DNA of 64,000 nucleotides from Gambelia wislizenii (GCA_030847615.1 JAUMIR010000001.1:158445001-158509000); one strand, 5' to 3'; positions 45,650 to 55,960 are shown, counted from the first letter of the stretch. The notes: a model not told the origin generated them from the sequence alone. Program-made: numbers and translations.

Positions 45650-46050
45650 CATTACTCTCGTGGTGACCAGGGTTTGAATCCCCACTTAGGCTGCTGCCAC
45701 AGTGCAGAAATAATGCAGTTTGACACTGCTTTAACTGCCATGGCTCAATGCTATAGAATTCTGGGGTTTGTAATTTTGTATGATATTTAGCCTTCTCTGT
45801 CAGAGAAATCTGGTCCCATAACTACAAATCCCAGGATTCCATAGGATGGAGCCATGACAGTTAAAGCAGTGTCAAACTATACATTACTACATTATTTCTG
45901 CAGTGGGTGACCTTGGGCAAGTCACACTCTCTCAGCCTCAGAGGAAGGCAAAGGCATCCTCCCCCAACAAATCGTGTCAAGAAAACCCTGTAATAGCTTT
46001 GCCTTAGGGTTCCCATAAGTTGGAGATGACTTGAAGGCACACAACAACAT
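45650..46050 (+). repeat. tRNA-derived SINE interrupted by a MITE
   Basis: GGTGACCAGGGTTTGAATCCC (B box) up to 45688, then the MITE 45689-45904, then GGTGACCTTGGGCAAGTCAC to GACTTGAAGGCACACAACAAC. About 20 bp of the SINE is missing at the junction. Confidence 0.85.
45689..45904. mobile_element. palindromic MITE inside the SINE
   Basis: Same family as 15580: AGTGCAGAAATAATGCAGTT and GTTTGACACTGCTTTAACTG pair with CAGTTAAAGCAGTGTCAAAC and ATTATTTCTGCAGTG. Confidence 0.9.
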
Positions 46051-46065
46051 CACCCTTGTGACTTG

Positions 46066-46636
46066 TGACTTTATCAGACGGACAAAATAACGGTGTCATA
46101 ACAATGCCACATAACCACAAAAGGGCATGCATATTAGATGATGTCACCTTTCGCGGTTATGTCCCCGCCAAAACCCATGGTTTTTAGTTGACAGCTTAAG
46201 CCAGTAATAGATTCCCCCTGCTGCTTTTTTGCCAGCATTGCTGGTGTACATTTGCCAGCATTGCTGGCGTCAGGCCATTTAACTCTCGTACTTACCCCAA
46301 CAATGGCTGGTCTAGCCATTGGGTGAGATCGGGACATCCAGGTACATTTTGCTCTTTTTATGACCCTCTCTGGATTACTTGAGACTTTTAAAGCATGTGT
46401 GTGTGCTTTGTGCAACTTTTTGTGTGTTTTTCTTGGTTTTAATTTCCCGCATGACAAAGTCTTGCGGGGTTTCGAGCGAGGAAGTGAACAGGACTCCGTT
46501 CACTTCCTCTTTATTGCCAGGAGCCTTTGCTGGGAAAGGAGGTAAGTGCAGGGGGAGCGTTCTTTTGCCGGCATAGAAATGTTTTTTTTCTATGCCGGCA
46601 AAAGAACGTTTTAAACTTGTTCATCTGATAAAGTCC
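46066..46636. mobile_element. TIR element with 'GGACTTTATCAGA' ends
   Basis: Left TGACTTTATCAGACGGACAA; right, reversed, GGACTTTATCAGATGAACAA. It is CpG-rich inside and holds a perfect hairpin at 46558-46608. Termini related to 40459. No target duplication read. Confidence 0.75.
46558..46608. repeat. perfect 22-bp hairpin with 7-base loop
   Basis: Arm CGTTCTTTTGCCGGCATAGA plus AA, loop TGTTTTT, then the exact reverse complement. Confidence 0.95.
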
Positions 46637-46652
46637 ATAGAATAATAATAAT

Positions 46653-46787
46653 GGCATAAATCCTATTGTTAGTCCTAATTGGAGTAGACCTATTAAATCA
46701 ATTGGATTTGCCTACATTTCAATTCTCCATTCAATGATTGATTCAGTGGGTCTTCTCTAACTGGGACTAACCAGAATGGATTTCAAC
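46653..46787. mobile_element. compact palindromic MITE, copy 2
   Basis: GGCATAAATCCTATTGTTAG at the left; GGGACTAACCAGAATGG at the right; AATCAATTGG and ATTCAATGATTGATTCAG in the centre. Confidence 0.78.
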
Positions 46788-46858
46788 ACCTGAAAAAAAC
46801 AACAACCCAGATATCATTAAGCTTCTCCATAGAGCTGGTGTGTGGTTTAAGATAATTG

Positions 46859-46975
46859 GTCTGATTCCTATGGAATAGTTTTAGCTTGAGCAGATCCATT
46901 GAATCAGTTCTTGAATGGTGAGTCAACACAGGTAAATCCCATTAGTTCAACAGTCTATTTTACTTGGACCAGGCC
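46859..46975. mobile_element. compact palindromic MITE, copy 3, worn
   Basis: GTCTGATTCCTATGG, GAGCAGATCCATTGAATCAG and AATCCCATTAGTTCAAC fit the family but the right arm is diverged. Confidence 0.55.
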
Positions 46976-47119
46976 AAAGTTTGTAGGGTGTTAGAACATG
47001 CTCCCAGCTGTCCCTCCAAACCAGACAATGATTTGTGTACATGTTGCTTACATGTATTTAATGACCTGGCTCTTATTGGAGACTATCTCCAATAAATGAG
47101 AGCAGCACTTGTACACTAG

Positions 47120-47746
47120 TGGCTCGTTTATACAAGGCAATAAAATATGGGTTCGTGCACAATAGTGCCAATTCGCAGCCGCTGTCTTTTGTCTCTACAG
47201 TTTTTTCCCCAAGATTGAAGGCATGCAAAGCCATACAAATCTGTTGTTCAAATGGACATGCCTGAGAATCAAGATAGTGGGACAAGTGAATTACTTGCGT
47301 TTTCATTGTCACCAGTTGCCACCGACGAACAGTATTTTTTAAAAAAGCATATCAAAGGTGCGGAAGTCCGATCTTCCGCTTAAATTAACAAGGGGAAAAG
47401 GCTGTTTTGTCATCTCAGTGTATGATTGCTACAGCGAAAATCCAACATGGCGGTTCTGGGCGCTGCCTTGCCTGCAAGCTCCACCCCTGTGCACATCCAA
47501 CCAATCAGCTGTCCATTCTGAGATCGGGTAGTGATATGAATCATTTGTCCTAACAAGCGATTGTGCACATCCCCACACATTATTTAAAAAAATACGGGGA
47601 AAGCAACAAAGGCTTTTCCCATGGAGTATTTGGAGTTTTTTGCCCCTCCTTCCTCCAAATATGGAGGATTAATGCAGGATCCCATTTAGACAAAATGTAT
47701 TCTCCTCAAATTCTATGAGGAATATTTTCGCTGTATAGACAAGCCC
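47120..47746 (+). mobile_element. Harbinger-like non-autonomous element, 627 bp, TSD TAG
   Basis: Left TGGCTCGTTTATACAAGG (first G changed); right, reversed, GGGCTTGTCTATACAGCG. TAG flanks both sides (47117-47119, 47747-47749). Homologous to 23221, 24183 and 6479. Confidence 0.88.
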
Positions 47747-47751
47747 TAGAT

Positions 47752-47914
47752 CAGGGCCTATTCTCACTCTGCTATTTTAGTACTATGAATCCTGAGATTG
47801 GCAACTGAGGGAAGGGCGTTTAGAACTGTCAATCCCAAGATTTCATAGTATACAACCATGGCACTTAAAGTGGACTCATAGTGCTGTAACTGTGCAGTAT
47901 GAGAGGGCCCTCAG
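47752..47914. mobile_element. hAT-like MITE
   Basis: CAGGGCCTATTCTCACTCTG and, reversed, GAGGGCCCTCTCATACTG. Inner arms TATGAATCCTGAGATTG and CCCAAGATTTCATAGTA. It follows the Harbinger-like element by 5 bp. Confidence 0.75.
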
Positions 47915-48231
47915 AGTGGTGAGGGGTATTGCAAGAATTGTAGTGACCTAGCTTGAAACTCACATTTTTCCTTCTGTGTCTTACCAGACTTGGATTAAAC
48001 ACTTGGAGAAAAACATTTGTGGGATATGTGAATGCTCTGGCATAGGATTCAGATGTGTTCAAGGAATGTCAGTGATCTCAGCATAACTCTAATCCTGGTG
48101 TGCAGTTTACTGTGGCAAGTTGTTATTGCTGAATGTTTAAACTGTGAACTTGTCTTTTGCAGAAAATTGTGCTGGAAAAGCTCCCCACCCCAATTCAACT
48201 ATGAGAAATGCAGAAGGCAGATGGAGACTCC

Positions 48232-48345
48232 AAATCAGGGGTGGGCAAAGTATGGCCCACAGGCTGCCTGCAGCTCCCAGGGCCACCCGCAATGCTCCAA
48301 AATGACCTCTAAGGGGTGTTATTTAACATCAGTAAAAGTGATCAG
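48232..48345 (+). mobile_element. hAT/Charlie-like end fragment
   Basis: CAGGGGTGGGCAAAGTATGG and CCCACAGGCTGCC at the left; no matching right end. Confidence 0.45.
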
Positions 48346-48802
48346 ATTCTTTAGGAATATTTTAGGTCAGAGAAAGGAAATATGTGGCCCTCCAGATACT
48401 GTTAGATTTCAACTCCCATCATCCAGCCCATGACCATGGTTTGATAGAAAGTCTTGTTTTAGGCCCTATATGTAAGGGAAAGACTTTTAAAATGACAAGA
48501 TGAACAGAGGTTGTTTTAAACTATTTTAATGTTGAAGTAACAGTTTATTAGACTGTTCACAATGAGGACTTAACATTAAAAAGACCCAACAATTTATAAT
48601 GAAAATGTTTTGATATGTGTACTGTGAATATTCATTACAGATGTTGGTTTTATTTGGGATGCTTTCAAATGCACACATTGCAATGTACCGGAAATAACAT
48701 TATAGAAGGTATTAAATTTGCCACTGACTTACAATTATATACAAAAATGAGTTCTTAAGAATACATTATAGAGGTACATTTACAGATTTAGAAGTCTAAT
48801 GA

Positions 48803-49026
48803 AGAGTCAGCATGGTGTACCAGTCTGAGTGTCGGACTAGGACTCCAGGAGACAAATGTTCAAATCCTTGCTCAACCATGGAAACCCACTGGGTAACCTT
48901 ATGAAAGTCACACTCTCTCAACCTCAGAGGAAGGCAATGTAAAACTTCCTATGAATAAATCTTGCCAAGAAAACCCTATGATAGGATTGCCATAAGTCAG
49001 AGTTGGAGGCACATATTCTTCTTCAA
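48803..49026 (+). repeat. tRNA-derived SINE
   Basis: GAGTCAGCATGGTGTACCAG, GTTCAAATCCTTGCTCAACC, CTCTCTCAACCTCAGAGGAA and AAGAAAACCCTATGATAGG; the tail is shortened. Confidence 0.88.
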
Positions 49027-49444
49027 CATTAATAACAAATGAATGTTAACAATGTAAGTTAAAATCTGAATTACAGTAATATTAATAAACCCAAGCATAT
49101 ATGACCTGGAATACGCATCTTAACATTACATATCAAAAAGCATCTTGATGATCTTGTCATAAATGGCTCTCTCATAGATAAGGTATATCTGAAGCCGAAA
49201 GCTCAGCTCATATGCTTTTTAAAAAGTGATTGAAATGTGTAGTTCAAGCTCACATTAAATCGTTTTCTAGCAAAAGCTGAGGTTCAAAAATTGAAATGAA
49301 CCCAAAAGTTTCATTGCTACATAAGATATCTCATATATTTACACAAGAGTCAACCTACATATTCTGTATACACTGAAATATGAATGTTCTGGTAATTTTT
49401 GATAATCTGAGGATTGTCACCACTACTCATTCCGTAAGTCATGG

Positions 49445-49562
49445 GAGGGTGATTGGCCCTTCAGATGTCATTTGATTTCAACTCCCATTGGCCCTATCTA
49501 GCAGAGCTAATGGCAAGGAGTCATAGAGTGGCCAACCAACAACATCTAGAAGGCCAGACAAG
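49445..49562. mobile_element. short MITE ('CAACAACATCTAGAAGGCC' type)
   Basis: TTGGCCCTTCAGATGTC and TTTCAACTCCCATTGG at the left; AACAACATCTAGAAGGCCAG at the right. Confidence 0.5.
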
Positions 49563-49620
49563 TTGCCTTCTCCACCACAAACCTATTTGACGAACTGAGT
49601 TCTTTGTGTGTGTTTTTTTA

Positions 49621-49951
49621 GGAGATTTTCACACGCCGAAAATATCGCTGCCAGAAACCGGGACAGAAATATTTCTGTCCCGGAAGCAGCGCCGCGGTTC
49701 GCACGCTCACCTCCCTCTCCCGTTGTCCCGTCGTCCTCGCTTTGGTTTTTTTCCTCTCTCTTCCGGAATATTTTATTAACGGCAAACTCCCGTTAGTAAA
49801 ATATTCCGGAAGAGGGAGGAAAAAACCCAAAGCGAGGACGACAGAACAACAGGAGAGGGAGGTGAGCGTGCGAACCACGGCGCTGCTTCCGGGACAGAAA
49901 TATTTCTGTCCCGGTTTCTGGCAGCGATATTTTCGGCATGTGAAAATCTCC
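49621..49951. mobile_element. 331-bp near-perfect palindromic transposon, TSD TTA
   Basis: Starts GGAGATTTTCACACGCCG and ends CATGTGAAAATCTCC, with TTA directly on both sides (49618-49620, 49952-49954). The arms differ at few positions: AAATATCGCTGCCAGAAACC, GACAGAAATATTTCTGTC (itself palindromic), GTGCGAACC and ATTCCGGAAGAG. The centre GTAAAATATTCC/GGAATATTTTATTAAC lies near 49785. It is 1.7 kb past the PRSS35 stop. Non-coding. Confidence 0.95.
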
Positions 49952-49954
49952 TTA

Positions 49955-50441
49955 CTGTTAAATCATAGCACCACAGTCATTTTATTTCAAAGAATTGTTC
50001 TCCTACCCAAATCACTTTGATAGATGGGCCCGCTCCATGCATTTCCATCTCTGAGAGAATGCAGCTGCCCTTCTCTCTTGTCAAACTGCCCTTCCCATGA
50101 AGAGTGTACATATGACAGGGTACCATATTTTGAAAAGTAAAAAGGAGGACATATTTACCAACTGACTACTTCAAACCACTGATATCTATGATGACTCTCA
50201 TTTTAAATACCCCTGCTATCTAAGCTGCAGAATTACTACTAGATATACAGTAATCCTAACATTCACTGTATTTAAATAACAACAATTTGGCCTTCCCTTT
50301 CCTGCGTCTTCCAACAGCCACCTCACTCCTCCACCAAACCATCCAGTCCTTCACCTCCATGGGGCCAGAGGCTCCCACAGCTATTAGCTCACTTTCCTGA
50401 TCTATCTCCCCTCTCCCCCAACCCCACCCTGAGTCATTCTG

Positions 50442-50473
<32 letters not shown>

Positions 50474-51489
50474 CTCTGCTGGGCTGGCCTCCATCTCTTT
50501 TCCTAGCAGAGCTCTCGGACTGAGTCCTCAATATAGTAATAAGGAGATGGCATTGGCGGCAGGAAGCAAAACATCAGCAGACTTTTTTTTAAATCCCAGG
50601 ATATTTTAAATATCCACCTCAAGAGAAATTTTAGTTCTGAAAATGAGGACATGTCTGGGAAAAGGATGACGTACGGCCTCAGGTAGGCCTGTTATGATCC
50701 TCTGCCACTGAAGGCAGAACCATTAAAATAGGTCTATGAATCTTTGGGTTGTTTAGCTCTGTATTAGTTTGCAATTGTGAATTAGTAGTTATCACTGTTG
50801 TCTCTCAACAAAAAAAGAACATTATTTGCAAAACAAAAGGAAGGAAAGAAACAGGAAGTGATTTGTGTTCGGTTGAAATAAATGCACATTTCGTACTTTC
50901 CAGCTTTCCAAAACTAGATTTGCAGGCATTAAATTATAGTCACAGCATTCCTTCTTGCGCATTACCCTCCACTTGGCCATTTTAGTATCCAAGGAAATAG
51001 AACTGCTGTGTTTGGCTATATGAGCTAAGCTACACTAACTTAGTGAAGAGGTGTTATCTACATTATGTAGACTCTACAGTAAGTATTATGGGAGAACTTT
51101 CTTCCTTGTCTTATCCCAGTGTTTAACAATTTGTATAGTCCTGCACATACTATACAGTAATCTGCATTAATAGAAAAATGCTTACTGATGCAGAACCCCT
51201 GAGACAAGTAAATAAGTTGAAAACAAAACAATCACATATTTTAAGAGTACCGGTTACAAGAGAAGATGCTTCTCCTTAAAAAAAAAAATGCAAGTGAACA
51301 AGGAGCCATTAATTTTTGCTGTAGAGTAGGAATGACTCAAATTTACCACAATGTAAAAACAATAAATACAGTAATACAATTTGAGATTTTAAGTGCACCT
51401 CATGTCTATGGTCAGTTTAAAGAACTCAGTTGAAAAAAATCCTGGTAAATGCTGTACAAAATGATTTCAAAATGCTTTCAGTATCTCAG
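49955..51489. other. downstream flank of PRSS35, possible distal 3' UTR
   Basis: Repeat-poor, AT-rich; a (GT)n microsatellite lies at about 50447-50473. Part could be PRSS35 3' UTR; no decisive signal. Confidence 0.4.
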
Positions 51490-51495
51490 TTTATT
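51490..51495 (-). promoter_or_regulatory. candidate PRSS35 polyadenylation signal
   Basis: TTTATT on the + strand is AATAAA on the - strand, about 125 bp after the PRSS35 stop. Human PRSS35 has a longer UTR as far as I recall, so a more distal site is possible. Confidence 0.3.
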
Positions 51496-51618
51496 ACAAG
51501 GTATTTGCTAATTTCAAGTTGAAACAAAATTAGACCCAAGTCAATGTTCAGCATTTAGCATTGCAGGTCTTCTCTGTATAGCACCATTCCATATTAGAGG
51601 ACCATGTGTCAGCTGCTT

Positions 51619-52869
51619 TCAGCCCTGGGCACAGTTCTTATCATTCCCATTTATCCAGAGACATATCTGGGCATATTTGAGGGGAGTAATTCGAACTGCG
51701 ACATTGTAATCCTGCTGTTCTCCATTGACATCCACCCACTGGTGACCCGAATAAACAGCAATAATTTTGCGCTTCCATTTCTTTTCATTGGGCTCTTTAA
51801 GGCGCAGGTAGATCCCTGATCCCGTAGAGCCAGACTCAGCATCACAATACTGGTAGAAGAGATCATTGGATTCTTCAGATACGCTGCAGAACCGGTAGAC
51901 TAGCTGGCCAGATCGGTCAGAATCATATCCAGAAAAGTGGATCATGCTTCCAGGTATCATTTTGCTAGTTGGGCTGATGCCCAGATCCATGTATTTCTTT
52001 TTATGGGGACGCTTGAGCTCCAGAACGGCATAATCATAATCTATTGCAACGTCTCCAGCTACACCTCTCAACCAGCCTTTGGGGATCTGAGTACTTTTAA
52101 CTCTGGTCCACTGGAAGGAAGGCTTACGCTCAGATTTCTTCTCATTCAGCCCAGATGTCTTTTGTTTTCTGCCAGCTCTGCTGCTGCCAGACCCGCGCTG
52201 AAGTTGTCTGGAATCAGCATGGTGAATCTCAACTTCTGGTGTTTCCCTCTTGCTCCTCCTGGCAGCACCCCTGCGCCTCTTGCCACTACCTTTGGATTTC
52301 AGCTTCAGCAACCCTACCCTCAGCTTCTTGCTGCCTTTGATGTAATCTTTGCCATCATGCACACAGTGAGCAGCTGTGAGCACATGCTTTGGAGAAATCA
52401 AGATGCCACTGCAGCCTGTCGAGATCTTGACAGCAGTGTTGAAAGGGTAGTTGGTCAGAAACCGCGTATCAGAAATGCTGAACCGGCTGTCCGTGCCATA
52501 GACCTGTCTCTTCCGTCTTGACAGCCCCTTAGTGGTGGCATTTGCTGCTGGGTCAAGCTCCACTCCCAGGACATTCACTTCTGTCAAGATCCTCGTGCCA
52601 TTCTCAAAGACAGTCTCATAGGAGAGCAGCTCGTTCAGGTCAGACAAGCGTGGCACTGGGAGTGTTCTTTGGCATTCGATCCCACAGACTCCACTAAGTT
52701 CCAATTTGGCATCTGCTTCAAATTTAGGAGTGTCCAGGGAGAAAGTCTTTTCTTTCACAATATGGGGTAATTTTTTTAATGGCCAGCTAAAATCTTCTTC
52801 TACATCTATTCCATTAATGAGATAAAAAGAAGGAATGGAAAATAGGAGTAACAGCAGAACACAGCCCAT
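51619..52869 (-). CDS. PRSS35: inactive serine protease 35 (PRSS35), complete coding exon
   Basis: A single coding exon of 416 codons (human protein about 413). PRSS35 is a secreted trypsin-fold protein with no intact catalytic serine. Residues 1-20 are a signal peptide with a Leu-rich core. NGT at 90 and NAT at 110 are N-glycosylation sequons. RRKR at 118-121 is a furin-type site before QVYGTDSRFSI. The protease fold has TAAHC with His168 and DYDYAVLEL with Asp277/Asp279. At the serine position it reads GSTGSG (347-352), so Thr349 replaces the nucleophile and Ser348 the preceding Asp. A Lys/Arg-rich insert occupies about 191-250. I chose Met at 52869 because the upstream 28 codons read through a polypyrimidine tract and a CAG acceptor at 52883-52885. 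It converges on SNAP91, as in human. Confidence 0.97.
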   Translation of the reverse strand: MGCVLLLLLFSIPSFYLINGIDVEEDFSWPLKKLPHIVKEKTFSLDTPKFEADAKLELSGVCGIECQRTLPVPRLSDLNELLSYETVFENGTRILTEVNVLGVELDPAANATTKGLSRRKRQVYGTDSRFSISDTRFLTNYPFNTAVKISTGCSGILISPKHVLTAAHCVHDGKDYIKGSKKLRVGLLKLKSKGSGKRRRGAARRSKRETPEVEIHHADSRQLQRGSGSSRAGRKQKTSGLNEKKSERKPSFQWTRVKSTQIPKGWLRGVAGDVAIDYDYAVLELKRPHKKKYMDLGISPTSKMIPGSMIHFSGYDSDRSGQLVYRFCSVSEESNDLFYQYCDAESGSTGSGIYLRLKEPNEKKWKRKIIAVYSGHQWVDVNGEQQDYNVAVRITPLKYAQICLWINGNDKNCAQG

Positions 52870-52882
52870 CTTGTCTTTGTTT
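52870..52882 (-). other. PRSS35: start of the PRSS35 coding exon, 5' UTR part, with acceptor
   Basis: On the - strand a run of T residues and TTTAAACAG (52883 upward) is followed by 13 bases and then the start codon. This is a good 3' splice site. A non-coding first exon must lie at higher coordinates, but I could not identify it. Confidence 0.65.
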
Positions 52883-54078
52883 CTGTTTAAAAAAAAAACA
52901 CACATACATAAGAAGAGTTTGTTTAAATACAGTAAATTAATAGAAGTTTCCATTTAAAGGATATAAATATTATGCTGTTTTTGTATCATGGGAAAGACAA
53001 TAAAAATGGCCACAATGCTCCTATAAACAGAATACAATAAGGTACTCATGCAAACATCAGTAACTTTATTTTTAGATCTTTGTGATTTTGTTCTGCATTT
53101 GATTATATAAATATTTAAGTGCATAAGTCACTTGGCTGTGAAAACCTAGAAGGAGTCATAAAATATTTTTCTTTCTATTCACTCTGCTTTTAACCACATG
53201 GTGGCCTAAACTTTGGAACTGCAATGAGCCTAGGATTAGCTGGTATATTCCATATCCATTGATGTCCATGTATGCAAGTAAAGTACTGAATTTAAGAAAC
53301 ACTGCAGAACCCCTGGGGGGGGGGGTAGGGGTGAGTGGGGGTTCAACTCATACCTTTACAAGTTATTGTAATTTGAAAAGGCTGAATGTAACTATTTGAT
53401 TCAGGTCAATCTGTCGTAGTTTACCCAGAATACCGAACTAAAGAAAATACCCTGCAGGGTGCCAAAAGATGACACCGACTTAGGACAAAGCTGTTATTTG
53501 CAGCTGCACAAAACAATGAACTGCATTTCCATCTATGGAATATATGATATATGAAAGAATGTATGATATTGCTTGGAGTTCTATCAGTGAATCTTCTTTC
53601 ACATTACATTTCATTTTAAAACAGGCATGGAGAAGCCCAAATGATCCTAGGACCACCACACTAGGGAGCGGAGCTCTCCTTTATTTTCCCCAAGAGAGAA
53701 TAATATATTCACCATACATGGTGCTGATGGTGTTGTGGTTGTTTTGTCTGAGAAAAAAAAAAAAAACAAGGAGAAGGGTCTTTTCTCTTTCCTTTCCAGC
53801 CACAGCCATCTTCCCCCCTCCCCACAACTTGGCCACCAACTGTACGCCTTTGGTGAAACCATAGGCTTTCTGTTACATTCTGTCTCAAATCCTCTAAAAA
53901 TTGTTGTCCTCCATCAGCACCAGCACCAGCTTAGACACCTCCTTTCTACAAGTGGATAGCCTTGGATACACACAGTTAAAGAAAATTCTAGAAAAAAATC
54001 TAGAAAAATTATAGGAAATTTCCAACAGTGATGAAAGATACTAGGTTCACACATCTTTCCCTTTCACTTTATGAGGAC
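52883..54078. other. PRSS35 5' intron or upstream region, no exon identified
   Basis: AT-rich with a G-run near 53315-53329 and an A-run at 53750. The non-coding first exon of PRSS35 should lie somewhere above 52.9 kb but cannot be placed. Confidence 0.45.
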
Positions 54079-54134
54079 AAAAGAGTCCTTCCTGAATCTT
54101 CGTTTGCAAAGAAAAGCCAGAGAGAGAGAGAGAG
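54079..54134 (+). mobile_element. RTE-like LINE 3' terminus only
   Basis: AAGAGTCCTTCCTGAATCTT, CGTTTGCAAAGAAAAGCCAG and (GA)n: the 3' end seen at 36065 and, reversed, at 19866. Confidence 0.8.
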
Positions 54135-55362
54135 ATGAGGACAAAAGCACCAAGTGATAATCTAAACAGCAATTTGCAAACTTGAGTTGGCCTTAAAAAA
54201 ACAGGTAAACACATTTTCACTCAAGAGGTGAAGTAACTTTCTTGCTATTCTATGCCAAGATCCAGCTTTCCTGAATACTAGTAAACTGTGAAAACTGTTA
54301 AAGCATTACTTCTCCTAAAACAAAGCTAAGCCTAATATTTTCAAATATTTACAAAAGCACTGGCCACTGCCATTTGGAGAATGAAGCATGAATACAGCTC
54401 ATAATTTCAGCTCTATGGAAACCTCAACAGCACTATTTCCTTCAAATTATTCTTTGAACGCTAGCAGTTAAAGGATTCATCTGATTAGACTGTATGGGTT
54501 AGATATTGTACTTAAAGTGCAGATCAGAATAAAGATTCTCTCTCCCTCTCTCTGGCATTATATCCTAGACTTTTTAAAAGGTCTGAGGTCCACATTATAG
54601 CCAAATTAAAAAAAACACCCCCATTCTCAAATCATTATCAAATCATTAGCAGAATCAAAGGCTAAAGAAAAGGTGCCTAAGAGTACCTGGCTCAGATTCT
54701 AAAAGTTGGGGGGGGGGGAGGAAATAATAATGGTCAGGATCTAGTGAGGCTGGAGTGTATAGTCTGATTAAAGCTTAATTCTGTGGCTTTTAAACTATCT
54801 GGACTGTCTGCCTGGAACACCAGTTCAATCCCAGAATGGCCTTTGAAGTTGTAACACAACAACAGCTTATAACCTTTCTTCTTAGAAATATACTTGTTGG
54901 TACAGGAAACCTTGGGCTATTGTTTTTGTGAATTGGGAGCCCCATAATTTTTAGATAAATGCCCCTTTAATTTCAGTTCAAAATAAGCAATCAAATATTC
55001 CTTTGTTTCTGTGTCCAGGTAACCAAACAGACCTTTGCAATCAGTGAAATCTGTTGTAACAGTTGGGTGGGGAAGACACCCAGCAATCTAAGAGGATGAA
55101 TCAAAGCTTGGAAAATGGTGGCCATGGTGGCAGGGGGATTCTGGCATTTGACATCCAAAAAGGCAACTACTTATTTGATGCTTTTGGAGACAGGAGTTTC
55201 AGTACTCCTCCCACCTTTCTCTGTTACTCTCCAAAGGGCTACTGAATGATAGGCAGAGCCAGAATAATGGGAAGAGGCCATCTTATAGTAGATCTCTCAG
55301 TCCATCCACTCTCTCCATATATTCAAAGGCCTCAAAAGTGTGGGACCCTGGAGTGCCCCCCC
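54135..55362. other. intergenic, nothing recognised
   Basis: No exon or repeat supported. A G-run is at 54708. Confidence 0.4.
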
Positions 55363-55560
55363 CTCTCTGGCTTTTCTTTGCAAACGAAGATCCAGGAAGG
55401 ACTCATCCTGCGCTTTCTGCAAACGCGCTGATGACTGAAAAGGCCAATCCGAGATAAACAAGTCCGGTTGCAGAAAGCACAGCAGAGGGTCTCCTTGGGT
55501 GATGTTTCCGGGTTGTGATTCTTTCTGCATTGGCATTACCCTTACCCAAATGGTTTTGCA
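55363..55560 (-). mobile_element. RTE-like LINE 3' fragment
   Basis: CTCTCTGGCTTTTCTTTGCA, GGACTCATCCTGCGCTTTCT and GATAAACAAGTCCGGTTGC match the 3' region of 19866-21095 in the same orientation. Confidence 0.85.
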
Positions 55561-55629
55561 AGACAGATATGGTTTTGATTGCATTTTCTTGACAAAGTTA
55601 TCAATTATCAATTGATACACAAGCAGAAC

Positions 55630-55960
55630 TGCACTGCCTCGACCCAACACAGGAGTGGGCCTTCTCAGATGTGGACCCAGCCTGTGGAATGCCCTCCCTT
55701 TGGAAACCTGAAAGAACACTGGTTCTTTTTGGCACCAGGTCAAGACATCACTTTTTATTAAAGTCTTTGGGGCCTACTTTACTTTTTAGCATGTAGTTGT
55801 TTTTTAAAGCTGTTTTAACTTGACTGAAGGACTTACTATATTTATCTTGTTTAAATTATTTATTGATTTTAATTTTGAATTGTCCAAATGATTTATATTT
55901 TGTTTCATCAGTTTGCTGCCCTGAGATCTCATGATAAAGCAGAGGGATAAAATATTTATA
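55630..55960 (+). mobile_element. L2/CR1-type LINE 3' remnant
   Basis: RRAFSDVDPACGMPSLW on the + strand is a worn version of the AFSV.P.LWN.LP end of L2-like ORFs. It is followed by an AT-rich UTR and CAGTTTGCTGCCCTGAGATC, which resembles an L2 tail. Confidence 0.55.

Noticed and set aside
49608..50020. Open frames over the 49.6-kb palindrome
   Set aside because: Same reason: the inverted repeat generates matching frames on both strands.
52870..52953. Upstream Met extending the PRSS35 frame by 28 codons
   Set aside because: The extension reads through a T-rich tract and CAG acceptor. The 52869 Met gives a proper signal peptide and the family's usual length.
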